A DNA stretch of 64,000 nucleotides, from NCBI RefSeq assembly GCF_025144335.1, contig NZ_CP083539.1, positions 1,427,501-1,491,500 on the forward strand. Reading direction: 5' to 3'. The notes under the pieces were generated by a model. It did not search any database. It was not told the DNA's origin and saw only the letters and a program-made list of their open reading frames with translations. Below are positions 16,082-25,372 of this stretch, in pieces (the stretch's first letter is position 1; each line of letters opens with the position of its first letter). The DNA comes from Jannaschia sp. W003. Its GTDB lineage: Bacteria > Pseudomonadota > Alphaproteobacteria > Rhodobacterales > Rhodobacteraceae. The translations under genes were made by a program, and so were the position numbers.

Positions 16082-19009
16082 TCAGCCCGCGCGGCGGGTG
16101 GCGGCGGCCAGGAACCGCGAGTTCTCGTCGAGCACGAAGCTGCCGCGGCGCTGCTTGCGGATCGTGCCCTCGCGCAGGAGCTGGCCGAAGGCGCGCAGCC
16201 CGTCCTCGCGGCTGAACGTGTCGTCGGCCTCCGAGGCGAGGTGGAGGAGGCGGGGGCGCGAGAAGCTCTCCTCGCCCATCACCTGCACGCTGTAGGCCGC
16301 CGCCGCCTCGAGCACCTCGGCGAGGTCCTCGGCGCCGAGCCGCGCCGCGAAGGCCTCGAACTCGGTGTCTGCGGCGCCGCCCTGCGCGGTGCCCTCGGCC
16401 GCGGTCGCGTTCACCGCGGCCAGCATCTCCAGCTCCTCGGTGTCGGCCTCGATGGCACGGCGCACGCGGCGGGGCCGCACGCTCTCGCTCGGAGCGCCCG
16501 CGGTCGTCGCGGCGGTGGGCTCCTCCTCGATCCGCTGCGCCGAGACCAGCACCAGCGGCGCGGGGCGCGGGGTCGGCCGCTCGGTCCGGCCCGCGCCCTC
16601 GGCGGGCGGCGAGGCGCGGCGCGGGCGCACCGTGCTCGCGAGGTCCGCGCGGTAGGCGCCGGTGTCGTCCTCGCGGGGCTGGTCGAGCGAGCTGTCGGCC
16701 CGGCGCGCGGCGACCGCCGCCTTGAGGTGCGAGATGTTCGCATGCGCCCGGCTGGTCTCCACGCCCGACAGGCGGCTGTCGGTGGCGGCGAAGAGCCGCT
16801 CGAGGTCGGGGCTGCCGTCGGAGGACTGCGCCGCCTCGCCCCCGTCGGTCCGGGGCTCCTCGGCCGAGGCGGCCTCGGGGCGGGCCGCGCGGCGGTCGGT
16901 GGCAGGCGCGTCCGGCGCGGCGTCGTCCCCGGCGGGGCCGGCCACTTCGGCGGCCTCCTCGGCGACGTCCGTTTCGCGGTCCTCTTCGTCCACGGTGTTT
17001 TCGGCGGCGATGCGACGAAGCTCGGCCTCGATGTCGTCCTCGCCGGCCTCCGCCTCGGGCTCGGTGCCCACGGGGTCGGCGTCGGCCGCGGCCAGCAGCG
17101 CCTCGAGGTCGTCGGGCAGGTCGTCCTCGTCCTGATCCTCGTCCGCCGCGTCCATCGCGGCGGCGGGCTCGTCGCCCTCGGCCGCGATCAGGGCGAGCTC
17201 GGCAAGCAGGTCGGCGTCCTCGTCCTCGTCCATCGCGGCGGGCGCATCGTCCGCCTCGGCAGCCGGCTCCTCGAAGGCGGGCGTTTCGGCGATCGGCTCC
17301 TCGAAGGCAGATTCTCCGAACGCAGGCGCCTCGTCGGCTTCGGCGGCGGGCGCCGTTTCCGGCTGGTCGGAAACCGTGTCGGGCGTAACGTCCCGCGCGA
17401 AGTCGTCGGCCTCGGCCTCGACCGGCGGCAGGTCCGCTTCGGCCTCCGGGGCGGCCGTGGCGGTCTCGGCCGGCTCGTCCGCGGCGGCGATCGGCGCGGG
17501 GTCCGCGCGTCCGAGGCGGCGGATGCGGATGCGGCGCAGGCGGCGGGCGGGCTTCCGGTCGGTCGCGCCCTCGGACAGCTCCTCGGCGACCACCTCCTCG
17601 GCCGTCTCCACGGCGTACGGCAGCGCCTCGGTCTCCGCAGCGGCCTCGTCGGCAGCCTGCGGGTCCATGGGGGCGTCCGATGCGTCGTCCGCAGCAGCGT
17701 CGTCGGCGAGCGCCGCATCGGCCTCGTCCGCTTTGCCCACCGCGTCGGCTCCCTCGTCGTGTGCCTCCGGCGCGTCGTCGCCATCGAGCGCCGCCGGCGC
17801 CACGTCCGCATATTCGAACGCCAGTTCGGGCGCCTCGTCCATGCCCACCACGGCTTCCTGGTCCGCGGCATCGGCAGGGGCGGCCATCTCGTCCGCTTCG
17901 ACGGTCGCCGCGTCCTCGATATAGGCGCCGTCATCGCCTTCGCCGTAAGCGAGGTCCGCAGCCACCGTTTCGGCGCCCGTCGCTTCCGCCTCGCCGTCCG
18001 GCTCGGCGTGGAGCGTGCCGTCGGCGGCGACGATCTCGGCCGACGCCTCGCCGGCATCCGCCTCGCGGTCCTCGGCGGTCATGTCCTCGCCTTCCGCCTC
18101 GCCGCTGAATGCCACTTCCTCATCCCCGGCAGGCATCTCGTCGGCTTCCTCGGCGACATGCTCGGGCACGGCCCCCGAGGAGACGGCTTCGGAGGCTTCC
18201 GCGCGGTCCGCCTCGGTGGCCTGCGCGAGCGCGGCCACTGCGCTCGACGCGCTGAGCGGCTCGTCCTCGTCGTAGGCGTCGATGTCGGCGGTCTCGTCGG
18301 CGGGAATGTCGATGCGGAAGGTGGGGCGCGCCGCCTCGTCCTCGAAGCGCGCGGCGAGGCTGGCGGCCTCGCGGGCGCCCTCGGCGCGGTCGGCCTCCAC
18401 CATGCCGCGGATGCGGGCGAGCTTCGCGGCCACGGAGTCGTCCGAGGTCGCGCGCCGGGCGGGGGCCGTGAAGGCGGCCTCGCCCACGTCGTCCTCGGCG
18501 TCGTCGATCGCGTCGAGGTCGATCACCTCGGGCGCGCGTGCCGCGGCCGCGGCGGCCTCGGGCTCCGCCTCGGGGGCCGCGGGCTCCGCGGCGGGCGCTT
18601 CGGTGACCGCCGCCTCGGCGGCCTCCGGCAGGGCTTCGGGCGCGGCCTCGCGGCGCGGCGCGGCCAGCGGCATCGGCGCCGCGCTCTCGGCGGCCTCGGC
18701 GGCGATGCGCGTCGCGGTGTCCACCGCGGCCGGCTCGGGCGCCACGTCCTCGGAGGGGCGCAGGGTCACGCCCTCGCCGCCCTCGTTCGGGCGCGCCTCG
18801 ACCTGGCGCTTGGCGCGGGCCTCGGCGATGGAGCGCAGCATGGCCATGTCTGGGGTCGGGGGCTCGGCGCCGAAGTAGCGGTCCTCGGCGGCCAGATCGC
18901 GGAAGTACTCCGCGATGTCGGTCATGGTCGAGAAGGGGTCGTCGAAGCCTTCCAGCGTGCAGGAGAAGGTTCCGTAGGCAACCGTCAGGATCTTGTTCGC
19001 GGGTGTCAT
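16082..19009 (-). CDS. large acidic low-complexity protein with conserved ends (Rhodobacterales-type hypothetical)
   Basis: 975 residues. The first about 70 residues ([20 protein letters not shown], then [21 protein letters not shown]) and the last about 95 (from [17 protein letters not shown], containing [17 protein letters not shown] and ending [12 protein letters not shown]) look folded. Everything between is Ala/Glu/Asp-rich, with a basic patch ([19 protein letters not shown]) and many EAxA-like runs. I recall that homologues are sometimes labelled CheA, but I see no HPt, kinase N/G-box or CheW region, so that label should not be used. It is probably cytoplasmic. The start at 19009 is used because the reading beyond it lacks conservation. 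It lies divergent from the thiamine pyrophosphokinase gene. Confidence 0.75.
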   Translation of the reverse strand: MTPANKILTVAYGTFSCTLEGFDDPFSTMTDIAEYFRDLAAEDRYFGAEPPTPDMAMLRSIAEARAKRQVEARPNEGGEGVTLRPSEDVAPEPAAVDTATRIAAEAAESAAPMPLAAPRREAAPEALPEAAEAAVTEAPAAEPAAPEAEPEAAAAAARAPEVIDLDAIDDAEDDVGEAAFTAPARRATSDDSVAAKLARIRGMVEADRAEGAREAASLAARFEDEAARPTFRIDIPADETADIDAYDEDEPLSASSAVAALAQATEADRAEASEAVSSGAVPEHVAEEADEMPAGDEEVAFSGEAEGEDMTAEDREADAGEASAEIVAADGTLHAEPDGEAEATGAETVAADLAYGEGDDGAYIEDAATVEADEMAAPADAADQEAVVGMDEAPELAFEYADVAPAALDGDDAPEAHDEGADAVGKADEADAALADDAAADDASDAPMDPQAADEAAAETEALPYAVETAEEVVAEELSEGATDRKPARRLRRIRIRRLGRADPAPIAAADEPAETATAAPEAEADLPPVEAEADDFARDVTPDTVSDQPETAPAAEADEAPAFGESAFEEPIAETPAFEEPAAEADDAPAAMDEDEDADLLAELALIAAEGDEPAAAMDAADEDQDEDDLPDDLEALLAAADADPVGTEPEAEAGEDDIEAELRRIAAENTVDEEDRETDVAEEAAEVAGPAGDDAAPDAPATDRRAARPEAASAEEPRTDGGEAAQSSDGSPDLERLFAATDSRLSGVETSRAHANISHLKAAVAARRADSSLDQPREDDTGAYRADLASTVRPRRASPPAEGAGRTERPTPRPAPLVLVSAQRIEEEPTAATTAGAPSESVRPRRVRRAIEADTEELEMLAAVNATAAEGTAQGGAADTEFEAFAARLGAEDLAEVLEAAAAYSVQVMGEESFSRPRLLHLASEADDTFSREDGLRAFGQLLREGTIRKQRRGSFVLDENSRFLAAATRRAG

Positions 19010-19149
19010 GCTGTCATACCGCTTTCTCCCCGAGCCCCGGGGTCTGTCTACCACGTTCACCGCGCACCTAACGATAGGATTCAAGACAATTCGTGCCCGG
19101 ATCGGGACGATTTGCGGAAACGAAGGGCGAAATCTTGCCGGAATTGTTC

Positions 19150-19815
19150 ATGAACGGGCGGGGCAGGGACGCGGTGACCCTCGTCGGTGGCGCCCCCCTT
19201 GCCACGCCGGTCCTTGAGGACGCGTTAACGCGCGCGCCGCGCCTCTTGGCCGCCGACGGCGGCGCCGACGCCTGCCTCGCCCGCGGACTGGTTCCCGAAC
19301 GGGTGGTGGGCGACATGGACAGCCTGTCGCCCGAGGCCGCGCGCCGCTTCGCGGACCGCCTCGTGCCGGTGCCCGAGCAGGACAGCACCGACTTCGCGAA
19401 GGCGCTGCGCGGGCTCGACGCCCCGTTCGTGCTCGCCGTGGGGTTCCTTGCGGCGCGCGTCGATCACGCCCTCGCCGCCTTCTCGCACCTCGCCGAGCGG
19501 GGCGGAGCGGCGCCGCCCGCGATCCTCCTGAGCGAGCACGACTGCATCGCGCTCCTGCCGCCGCGCATCGACCTCGCGCTCCAGCCCGGCGACCGGGTGT
19601 CGCTCTGGCCGCTGGGGCCCGTGCGGGCGCGCTCCTCCGGTCTGCGCTGGCCGCTCGAGGGCATCGCGCTCGATCCGGCGGGGCGCGTGGGCACCTCGAA
19701 CCGCGCCGAGGGCGCGGTGCGCCTCGAATGCCGCGGCCCTTGCCTGTTGATCCTCGACCACGCCCGGCTCCCCGCGCTGCTCGCGGGGCTGGGCAGGGGG
19801 GCGGCGCCGGGGTAA
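19150..19815 (+). CDS. thiamine diphosphokinase
   Basis: About 221 residues. It transfers pyrophosphate from ATP to thiamine. Family motifs appear in order: VTLVGGAPL near the start, LLAADGGADACL, VVGDMDSL (metal-binding Asp residues), DSTDFAKAL and GARVDHALA-like AARVDHALAAFSHL. The C-terminal half is the beta-rich thiamine-binding domain. The ORF is open to a GTG at 19093, and TTG codons at 19135 and near 19144 are other options; the ATG at 19150 is chosen because it places 9 residues before VTLVGG, as in the family, but the start is uncertain. It is divergent from the 975-residue acidic gene and 30 bases upstream of rpiA. Confidence 0.87.
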   Translation: MNGRGRDAVTLVGGAPLATPVLEDALTRAPRLLAADGGADACLARGLVPERVVGDMDSLSPEAARRFADRLVPVPEQDSTDFAKALRGLDAPFVLAVGFLAARVDHALAAFSHLAERGGAAPPAILLSEHDCIALLPPRIDLALQPGDRVSLWPLGPVRARSSGLRWPLEGIALDPAGRVGTSNRAEGAVRLECRGPCLLILDHARLPALLAGLGRGAAPG

Positions 19816-19845
19816 GACGGGGCCGACACCGCTGAGGAGCACGAC

Positions 19846-20631
19846 ATGGGACGTCCCAACCCCATCGACATGGCGAAGTACGTCTCGGCCCGGCGCGCGG
19901 TGGACTACGTGCAGGACGGAATGCGCGTGGGCCTCGGCACCGGCTCCACCGCCGCGTGGATGGTGCGCTGCCTCGGCGAGCTCGTGCGCGAGGACGGGCT
20001 GCGCGTCACCGGCGTGCCCACCTCTTCGCGCACCGCCGACCTCGCGCGGCACTGCGGCGTGCCGATCACCACGCTCGAGGACGCCAAGTGGCTCGACCTG
20101 ACGATCGACGGGGCCGACGAGGTGGACGACGACCTCAACCTCATCAAGGGCGGGGGCGGGGCGCTCCTGCAGGAGAAGATCGTCGCCACCGCCTCGGACA
20201 TGATGGTGGTGATCGCCGACCCCGCCAAGCGCGTGGAGACGCTGGGGGCCTTCCCGCTGCCCGTCGAGGTGATCCCGTTCGGCTGGCAGACCACGAAGGC
20301 GCTGATTGAGGAGAGCCTGATCGGACAGGACATCGGCGGCCGCGCCGTCACGTTGCGCCTCGCGCAGGACGCGCCGTTCCGCACCGACGAGGGCAACATG
20401 ATCCTCGACCTGCACCTGCGCCGCATCGGCTCGGCGCGCCAGCTCGCGCTCCTGCTCAACCAGATCCCCGGCGTGGTCGAGAACGGCCTGTTCCTCGACA
20501 TCGCCGACGTGGTGGTCACGGGGCGGCAGGACGGCACCGTGGAGGTGCGCGACATCAACCACGGCACCACCACCGACGAGCGCGTGGACCTGCGCGACGA
20601 CGACAACCTGTTCGCGGGCGTGACCGACTAG
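19846..20631 (+). CDS. rpiA: ribose-5-phosphate isomerase A
   Basis: 261 residues, slightly longer than E. coli RpiA. It interconverts ribose-5-phosphate and ribulose-5-phosphate. Substrate-site motifs are GLGTGSTAA (about 29-37), TSSRTADLA, DGADEVDDDLNLIKGGGGAL and KIVATAS; the DGADEVD acidic triplet and the KGGGGAL loop hold the catalytic Asp, Glu and Lys residues. GAGGAGCACGAC gives a good ribosome site just before the ATG. It follows thiN by 30 bases and is the last gene of that pair; a 270-base gene-free stretch with no recognisable element follows, before the transglycosylase. Confidence 0.96.
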   Translation: MGRPNPIDMAKYVSARRAVDYVQDGMRVGLGTGSTAAWMVRCLGELVREDGLRVTGVPTSSRTADLARHCGVPITTLEDAKWLDLTIDGADEVDDDLNLIKGGGGALLQEKIVATASDMMVVIADPAKRVETLGAFPLPVEVIPFGWQTTKALIEESLIGQDIGGRAVTLRLAQDAPFRTDEGNMILDLHLRRIGSARQLALLLNQIPGVVENGLFLDIADVVVTGRQDGTVEVRDINHGTTTDERVDLRDDDNLFAGVTD

Positions 20632-20901
20632 GACGGTCCCGCGGTGCCGTCGGCGGCATGGCGCCGACCGCCCGCGGCGGGTCCGGCGCAAGTCCCTGAC
20701 GCTGCGTCCGTTTTCCTCTGCAGCAGGCCGGCACGGCCCCCGCGTGGAGCTTCGGTGGAAGGCGCATGCGCGCCCTCCTGGTCCGCACGGCGCTGAACCC
20801 GCCCCCCGGGGGACCACGTTGACTCGGCGAACCCACCCCCGGCCGGACCGGCGCGCGCGCCCCTTGCGCAGCCGTCCGTGCCCGAACCGAGGGAGACGCC
20901 C

Positions 20902-22602
20902 ATGACGCTTCGCCCGACCCTTCTCGCCGCCGCCGTCGCGAGCCTCGCCGCCGCCACCGCCCCGCCGCCCGCCACCGCCCAGCAGATGATGCCCCGCCCC
21001 GACCTCGCCGCCCTGCGCGCCGTGCTGCCCGAGCCGCGCCCCGCGCCGGGCTACGAGATTCCGCCCCACGGGCTGGAGGCCCTCGCCGCCGCGCTGCTGG
21101 CCGAGACCGCGCCGCTCGACGGCGACGTTCTGATCGAGGCGGTGCTCGAGCCGCGCACCGGGGGGCTGGAGCGGATGCGGGACCGCGGCTTCTTGCGCAT
21201 GGCCGTGGCGCCCGACCCCCTGATGATCGCCTTCGACGGCGAGCGCGCCCTCGGCGTGGCCGTGGAGATCGCCCGCGAGCTGGAGCTGTTCCTCGCCGCG
21301 CAGCCCGGCGCGAGCCCCACACCCACCGTGGTGGTGCCTACGCCGATGCCGCGCCGCGAGATCGCCGCCAACGTGATCGAGGGGCTGACCGACTTCACCA
21401 CCCTCACCGTCTCGCGCGCCGACGAGGATCCCGCGCTCGCCTACACCCGGCCGCTGATCGCGGACGTGGTGGACGTGCCCGTGCTGGGCGCGGGCGTGGA
21501 GGGCGTCGAGACGCTGGACGACCTCGCCGGCATCCCCGTCTACCTCTCCGAGGACAGCCGCTACGCCCGCGGCGCCCTGCGGCTGAACGCGGAGCGCGAG
21601 GCCGCGGGCGAGCCGCCGCTGGACCTGCGCTTCGTGGACGGGCGCCTCGACGACTACGACCTGATCGAGATGGTGGAGATCGGCCTGATCCCGGCCACTG
21701 TCGCCTCGGACTTCAAGGCCCGGTTCTGGCAGACCGCCTACGAGGGCACGGTGGTGCGCGAGGACCTCGCCCTCTCGGAGCCGGCCCGCATCGCCTGGAG
21801 CGTGCGCGCCTCGAACCCCGAGCTTCTGGCCGTGCTGGACGACTTTGCGGAGACGGCGAGGGAGGGCACGCTGCTCGGCAACGTCGTGCTAAAACGCTAC
21901 ATGTCGACCGCCGACTGGATCGAGAACATCGGCACCGACGAGGCCCGCGGGCGCATCGCCGAGGTCGGCCCCGTGATCGAGAAGTACGCCGCCCAGTTCG
22001 AGTTCGACCCCGAGCTGCTGATCGCCCAGGCCTACCAGGAGAGCCAGCTCGACCAGACGCGCCGCTCCCACGTGGGTGCGGTGGGCGTGATGCAGGTGAT
22101 GCCCGCCACCGCCGCCGATCCCGTGGTGGGCATCCCCGCCATCGACCGGCTCGACGACAACGTCCACGCGGGCGTGAAGTACCTGCGCTGGCTGCGCGAC
22201 ACCTTCTTCGACGCGCCGGACATGGACCCCCTCGACCGCACGCTGCTGGCCTTCGCGGCCTACAACGCCGGGCCGGGCGGCGTGCGCCGGGCGCAGAGGC
22301 GCGCGGAGGAGATGGGGCTCGACCCGGACGTGTGGTTCGAGAACGTGGAGCTGGCGATCCAGCGCGCCGTCAGCCGCGAGCCGGCGATCTACGTGCGCAA
22401 CATCTTCAAGTACTACGTCTCCTACCGCCTCTTGGCCGAGCTGGACGCCCAGGCCGCCGCGCCCTTGGGCGACATGACGGGCCTCGAGGACGAGATCGCG
22501 GACCTCGCACCTGCCGAGCGCGAGCGCTTCGTGCGCGAGGAGCTAGGCATCGTGGTGCCGGCGCCGGAGGGCGCGCCGATCCCGGTGTCGGCGGACCGCT
22601 AG
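20902..22602 (+). CDS. MltF-like lytic transglycosylase with N-terminal solute-binding domain
   Basis: 566 residues. A signal peptide (about 1-27, ending PATAQQ) is followed by a family 3 solute-binding-like domain (RMRDRGFLRMAVAPDP; VAVEIARELELFL; about 90-330) and a C-terminal SLT lysozyme-like domain (about 355-530). The catalytic Glu is in QAYQESQLDQ (about 380), with GAVGVMQVMPATA and AAYNAGPGGVRRA completing the fold. It should cleave peptidoglycan in the periplasm, with the first domain sensing muropeptides or other ligands, as in MltF. A TTGACT box lies 83 bases upstream of the start, but no convincing -10 was found. Confidence 0.87.
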   Translation: MTLRPTLLAAAVASLAAATAPPPATAQQMMPRPDLAALRAVLPEPRPAPGYEIPPHGLEALAAALLAETAPLDGDVLIEAVLEPRTGGLERMRDRGFLRMAVAPDPLMIAFDGERALGVAVEIARELELFLAAQPGASPTPTVVVPTPMPRREIAANVIEGLTDFTTLTVSRADEDPALAYTRPLIADVVDVPVLGAGVEGVETLDDLAGIPVYLSEDSRYARGALRLNAEREAAGEPPLDLRFVDGRLDDYDLIEMVEIGLIPATVASDFKARFWQTAYEGTVVREDLALSEPARIAWSVRASNPELLAVLDDFAETAREGTLLGNVVLKRYMSTADWIENIGTDEARGRIAEVGPVIEKYAAQFEFDPELLIAQAYQESQLDQTRRSHVGAVGVMQVMPATAADPVVGIPAIDRLDDNVHAGVKYLRWLRDTFFDAPDMDPLDRTLLAFAAYNAGPGGVRRAQRRAEEMGLDPDVWFENVELAIQRAVSREPAIYVRNIFKYYVSYRLLAELDAQAAAPLGDMTGLEDEIADLAPAERERFVREELGIVVPAPEGAPIPVSADR

Positions 22603-22700
22603 AGCCGCGCGCCGTTGACGCCCCGGGGCGGCGGGCCACGTTGCAGCCCGTCCGCGCCGGCCCTAGCTGGAGGCGGCAGCGCCAACCGGAAGGGCACCCC

Positions 22701-24059
22701 ATGGACTTCGACTACGACCTCTACGTGATCGGCGGCGGCTCGGGCGGGGTGCGCGCCGCGCGCCTGACCGCGCAGGACGGCCACAAGGTCGGGCTCGCCG
22801 AATCCAGCCGCATGGGCGGCACCTGCGTGATCCGCGGCTGCGTGCCCAAGAAGCTGATGGTCTACGCCTCGGAGTACCGCGACGCCGCGCGGCTCGCCTG
22901 CGAGTACGGCTGGAGCATGGACGCCGGGGCCCTGGACTGGGGGCACTTCCGCACGAAGCTCCACACGGAGCTCGACCGCCTGGAGGCCGCCTACACCGAG
23001 AACGCCGAGAAGGCGGGCGTCGAGATCCACCACATGCGCGCGACCATTGCCGACCCCCACACCGTGGAGCTGGAGGACGGCCGCCGCGTCACCGCCAAGC
23101 ACATCCTGGTCGCCACCGGCGGGCACCCCGTGGTGCCGCCCATGGAGAACGCCGACCTCGGCATGGTGTCCGACGACGTGTTCGGGCTGGAGGCGTTGCC
23201 GAAGAAGATGCTGATCGTCGGCGGCGGCTACATCGGCTGCGAGTTCGCGGGCATCTTCAACGGCCTCGGCGTGGACGTGTCGATGTTCATCCGCAAGGCA
23301 CAGATCCTGCGCGGCTTCGACGACGAGGCGCGCGGCCACGTTGCCGACTGCATGCAGGCCCGCGGTGTCGAGATCCACACCGGCTGCGCGCCCACCGAGA
23401 TCGAGAAGGTCCAGGGCGGCATCCGCGTGAAGGGCTCCTCGGGCCACGAGGAGGTCTACGACGCCCTGCTTTGGGCCACGGGGCGCAAGCCCAGCACCCT
23501 CGGCCTGGGGCTGGAGGAGGCGGGCGTGACGCTAGCCCGCGACGGCTCGATCGAGGTCGACGAGTACGGCCAGACGGCGGTGCCCTCGATCTATGCCGTG
23601 GGCGACGCCATCGGCCGCGTGGAGCTGACCCCCGTGGCGATCCGCGAGGCGGTGGCGTTCCACAAGACCGTGTTCCGCGGCGAGCCCACGGCGATGGACT
23701 ACGACCTGATCCCCACCGCCACCTTCACCCAGCCCGAGATGGGCAACGTCGGCATGACCGAGGAGGAGGCCGAGGAGGCGGGCCCGACGGACGTGTACGC
23801 CACCGCCTTCCGCCCCATGCAGCGCGCCTTCGGGGGCGACGACGAGCGGGCGCTGTTCAAGATGCTGGTGGACCGCGAGACCGACAAGGTGCTCGGCGTG
23901 CACATCGTCGGACCGGGCGCTGCGGAGATGATCCAGTTCGTCGGCGTGACCCTGAAGATGGGCGCCACCAAGGCCGACTTCGACCGCACCTGCGCGCTGC
24001 ACCCGACGCTCGCCGAGGAGATGGTGCTGATGCGCGAGCCGGTGCGCTCGCTCGACTAG
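22701..24059 (+). CDS. gor: glutathione-disulfide reductase
   Basis: 452 residues, usual length. It reduces GSSG with NADPH. FAD motif GGGSGG (11-16), redox disulfide GTCVIRGCVPKK (Cys42, Cys47), NAD(P) motif IVGGGYIGCEFAG, second FAD motif YAVGDA, and the C-terminal catalytic HPTLAEE segment with its His are all present. The redox motif follows the plant/cyanobacterial/bacterial GTCxxxGCVPKK form. The start ATG at 22701 is preceded by GGAAGGGCACCCC. It stands alone between the transglycosylase and hflK. Confidence 0.95.
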   Translation: MDFDYDLYVIGGGSGGVRAARLTAQDGHKVGLAESSRMGGTCVIRGCVPKKLMVYASEYRDAARLACEYGWSMDAGALDWGHFRTKLHTELDRLEAAYTENAEKAGVEIHHMRATIADPHTVELEDGRRVTAKHILVATGGHPVVPPMENADLGMVSDDVFGLEALPKKMLIVGGGYIGCEFAGIFNGLGVDVSMFIRKAQILRGFDDEARGHVADCMQARGVEIHTGCAPTEIEKVQGGIRVKGSSGHEEVYDALLWATGRKPSTLGLGLEEAGVTLARDGSIEVDEYGQTAVPSIYAVGDAIGRVELTPVAIREAVAFHKTVFRGEPTAMDYDLIPTATFTQPEMGNVGMTEEEAEEAGPTDVYATAFRPMQRAFGGDDERALFKMLVDRETDKVLGVHIVGPGAAEMIQFVGVTLKMGATKADFDRTCALHPTLAEEMVLMREPVRSLD

Positions 24060-24190
24060 GGTGCGGGGAACCGGGGCCGCAGGGCGGCGCCCGCTGCGCC
24101 CGGCGGTCGCAGGGCGGGGGGTTCGCGGTTGAACCGCGGCGCCGGAAGGCTCAAATGCCCCCCAACGGACTTCACGAAGGAACGGAGCAC

Positions 24191-25372
24191 ATGGCAGGAC
24201 CCACTGGCCCCTGGGGCGGCGGCGGCGGCAACTCGGGCGGCGGCGGCGGGGACGACAGGCCCCCGCGCGGCGGCCCGCCCCAGCGTCCGCGCCGGCCCGG
24301 CGGCCCGCGCGGCGAGGGCATCCCCGAGATCGACGACCTCGTGCGCAAGGGTCAGGACCAGCTCCGCGTGCTCATGGGTGGCCGCGGCGGCCGCGGCACG
24401 AACGGGCGCGGCCCGGGCGGCGGCGGCTTCGAGTTCAACCGCGTCACGGTCGGCATCATCGCTGCGCTCCTCGCGGTGCTCTGGCTCGTGGCTTCGTTCT
24501 ACACCGTGCGGCCCGAGCAGCGCTCCGTGGAGCTGTTCCTCGGCGAGTTCTCGGAGCTTGGCGAGCCTGGCCTCAACTTCGCGCCCTGGCCGCTGGTCAC
24601 CAAGGAGGTGATCAATGTCACCACCGAGCGCACCATCGACGTGGGCGTGAACCGCGGCGCGCGCGGCGAGCAGGGCCTGATGCTCACGGGCGACGAGAAC
24701 GTCGTCGACATCGACTTCCAGGTGGTCTGGAACGTGGCCGACCCGGCGCGCTTCCTGTTCAACCTGCGCGACCCCGAGGCCACCATCCGCGCCGTGTCCG
24801 AGTCGGCCATGCGCGAGATCGTGGCCCGCTCGCAGCTCGCCCCCATCCTCAACCGGGACCGGGGCATCATCGCCGACGAGCTGGACCAGCTCATCCAAGC
24901 CACGCTCGACAGCTACAACGCCGGCGTGAACATCCTGCGCGTCAACTTCGACCGCGCCGACCCGCCCGCCGAGGTGATCGACGCCTTCCGCGAGGTGCAG
25001 GCCGCCGAGCAGCAGCGCGACCGCCTGCAGTCCGAGGCCGACGCCTACGCCAACCGCGTGCTCGCGGGCGCCCGGGGCGAGGCCGCGCAGGTGCTGGAGC
25101 AGGCCGAGGCCTACCGCGCCCAGACCGTGAACGAGGCCTCGGGCGAGGCGTCGCGCTTCTCGGCCGTGCTCGGCGAGTACGCCCTCGCGCCGGATGTGAC
25201 CCGCAAGCGCCTCTACCTCGAGACCATGGAGCGGGTGCTCGGCGACGTCGACAAGATCATCGTCGACAACAACCTCGGCGGCGGTGGCGCCGGCGGCGGT
25301 CAGGGCATCGTGCCCTACCTGCCCCTCAACGAACTCCGCGGTGGCCGTGCCGCCCAGGGAGGAGACAACTGA
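24191..25372 (+). CDS. hflK: HflK subunit of the FtsH-modulating membrane complex
   Basis: 393 residues. The Gly/Pro/Arg-rich cytoplasmic N-terminus (about 1-80) is followed by one membrane helix (about 85-104, VGIIAALLAVLWLVASF) and an SPFH/Band-7 domain in the periplasm with RPEQRSVELFLGEF, then long helices rich in Ala/Glu (EQQRDRLQSEADAYAN). With HflC it forms a large complex that regulates the FtsH protease. It shares a TGATG overlap with hflC, which starts at the last base of the stop codon. Confidence 0.93.
   Translation: MAGPTGPWGGGGGNSGGGGGDDRPPRGGPPQRPRRPGGPRGEGIPEIDDLVRKGQDQLRVLMGGRGGRGTNGRGPGGGGFEFNRVTVGIIAALLAVLWLVASFYTVRPEQRSVELFLGEFSELGEPGLNFAPWPLVTKEVINVTTERTIDVGVNRGARGEQGLMLTGDENVVDIDFQVVWNVADPARFLFNLRDPEATIRAVSESAMREIVARSQLAPILNRDRGIIADELDQLIQATLDSYNAGVNILRVNFDRADPPAEVIDAFREVQAAEQQRDRLQSEADAYANRVLAGARGEAAQVLEQAEAYRAQTVNEASGEASRFSAVLGEYALAPDVTRKRLYLETMERVLGDVDKIIVDNNLGGGGAGGGQGIVPYLPLNELRGGRAAQGGDN

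Noticed and set aside
16082..19009. CheA (chemotaxis histidine kinase) label for the acidic protein
   Set aside because: No HPt His, N-box, G-box or CheW-like region is visible; the central region is low-complexity.
19093..19149. Longer N-terminus for the thiamine diphosphokinase from GTG 19093
   Set aside because: The extra residues do not resemble the family start and no clear ribosome site was found; the ATG at 19150 is preferred but not certain.
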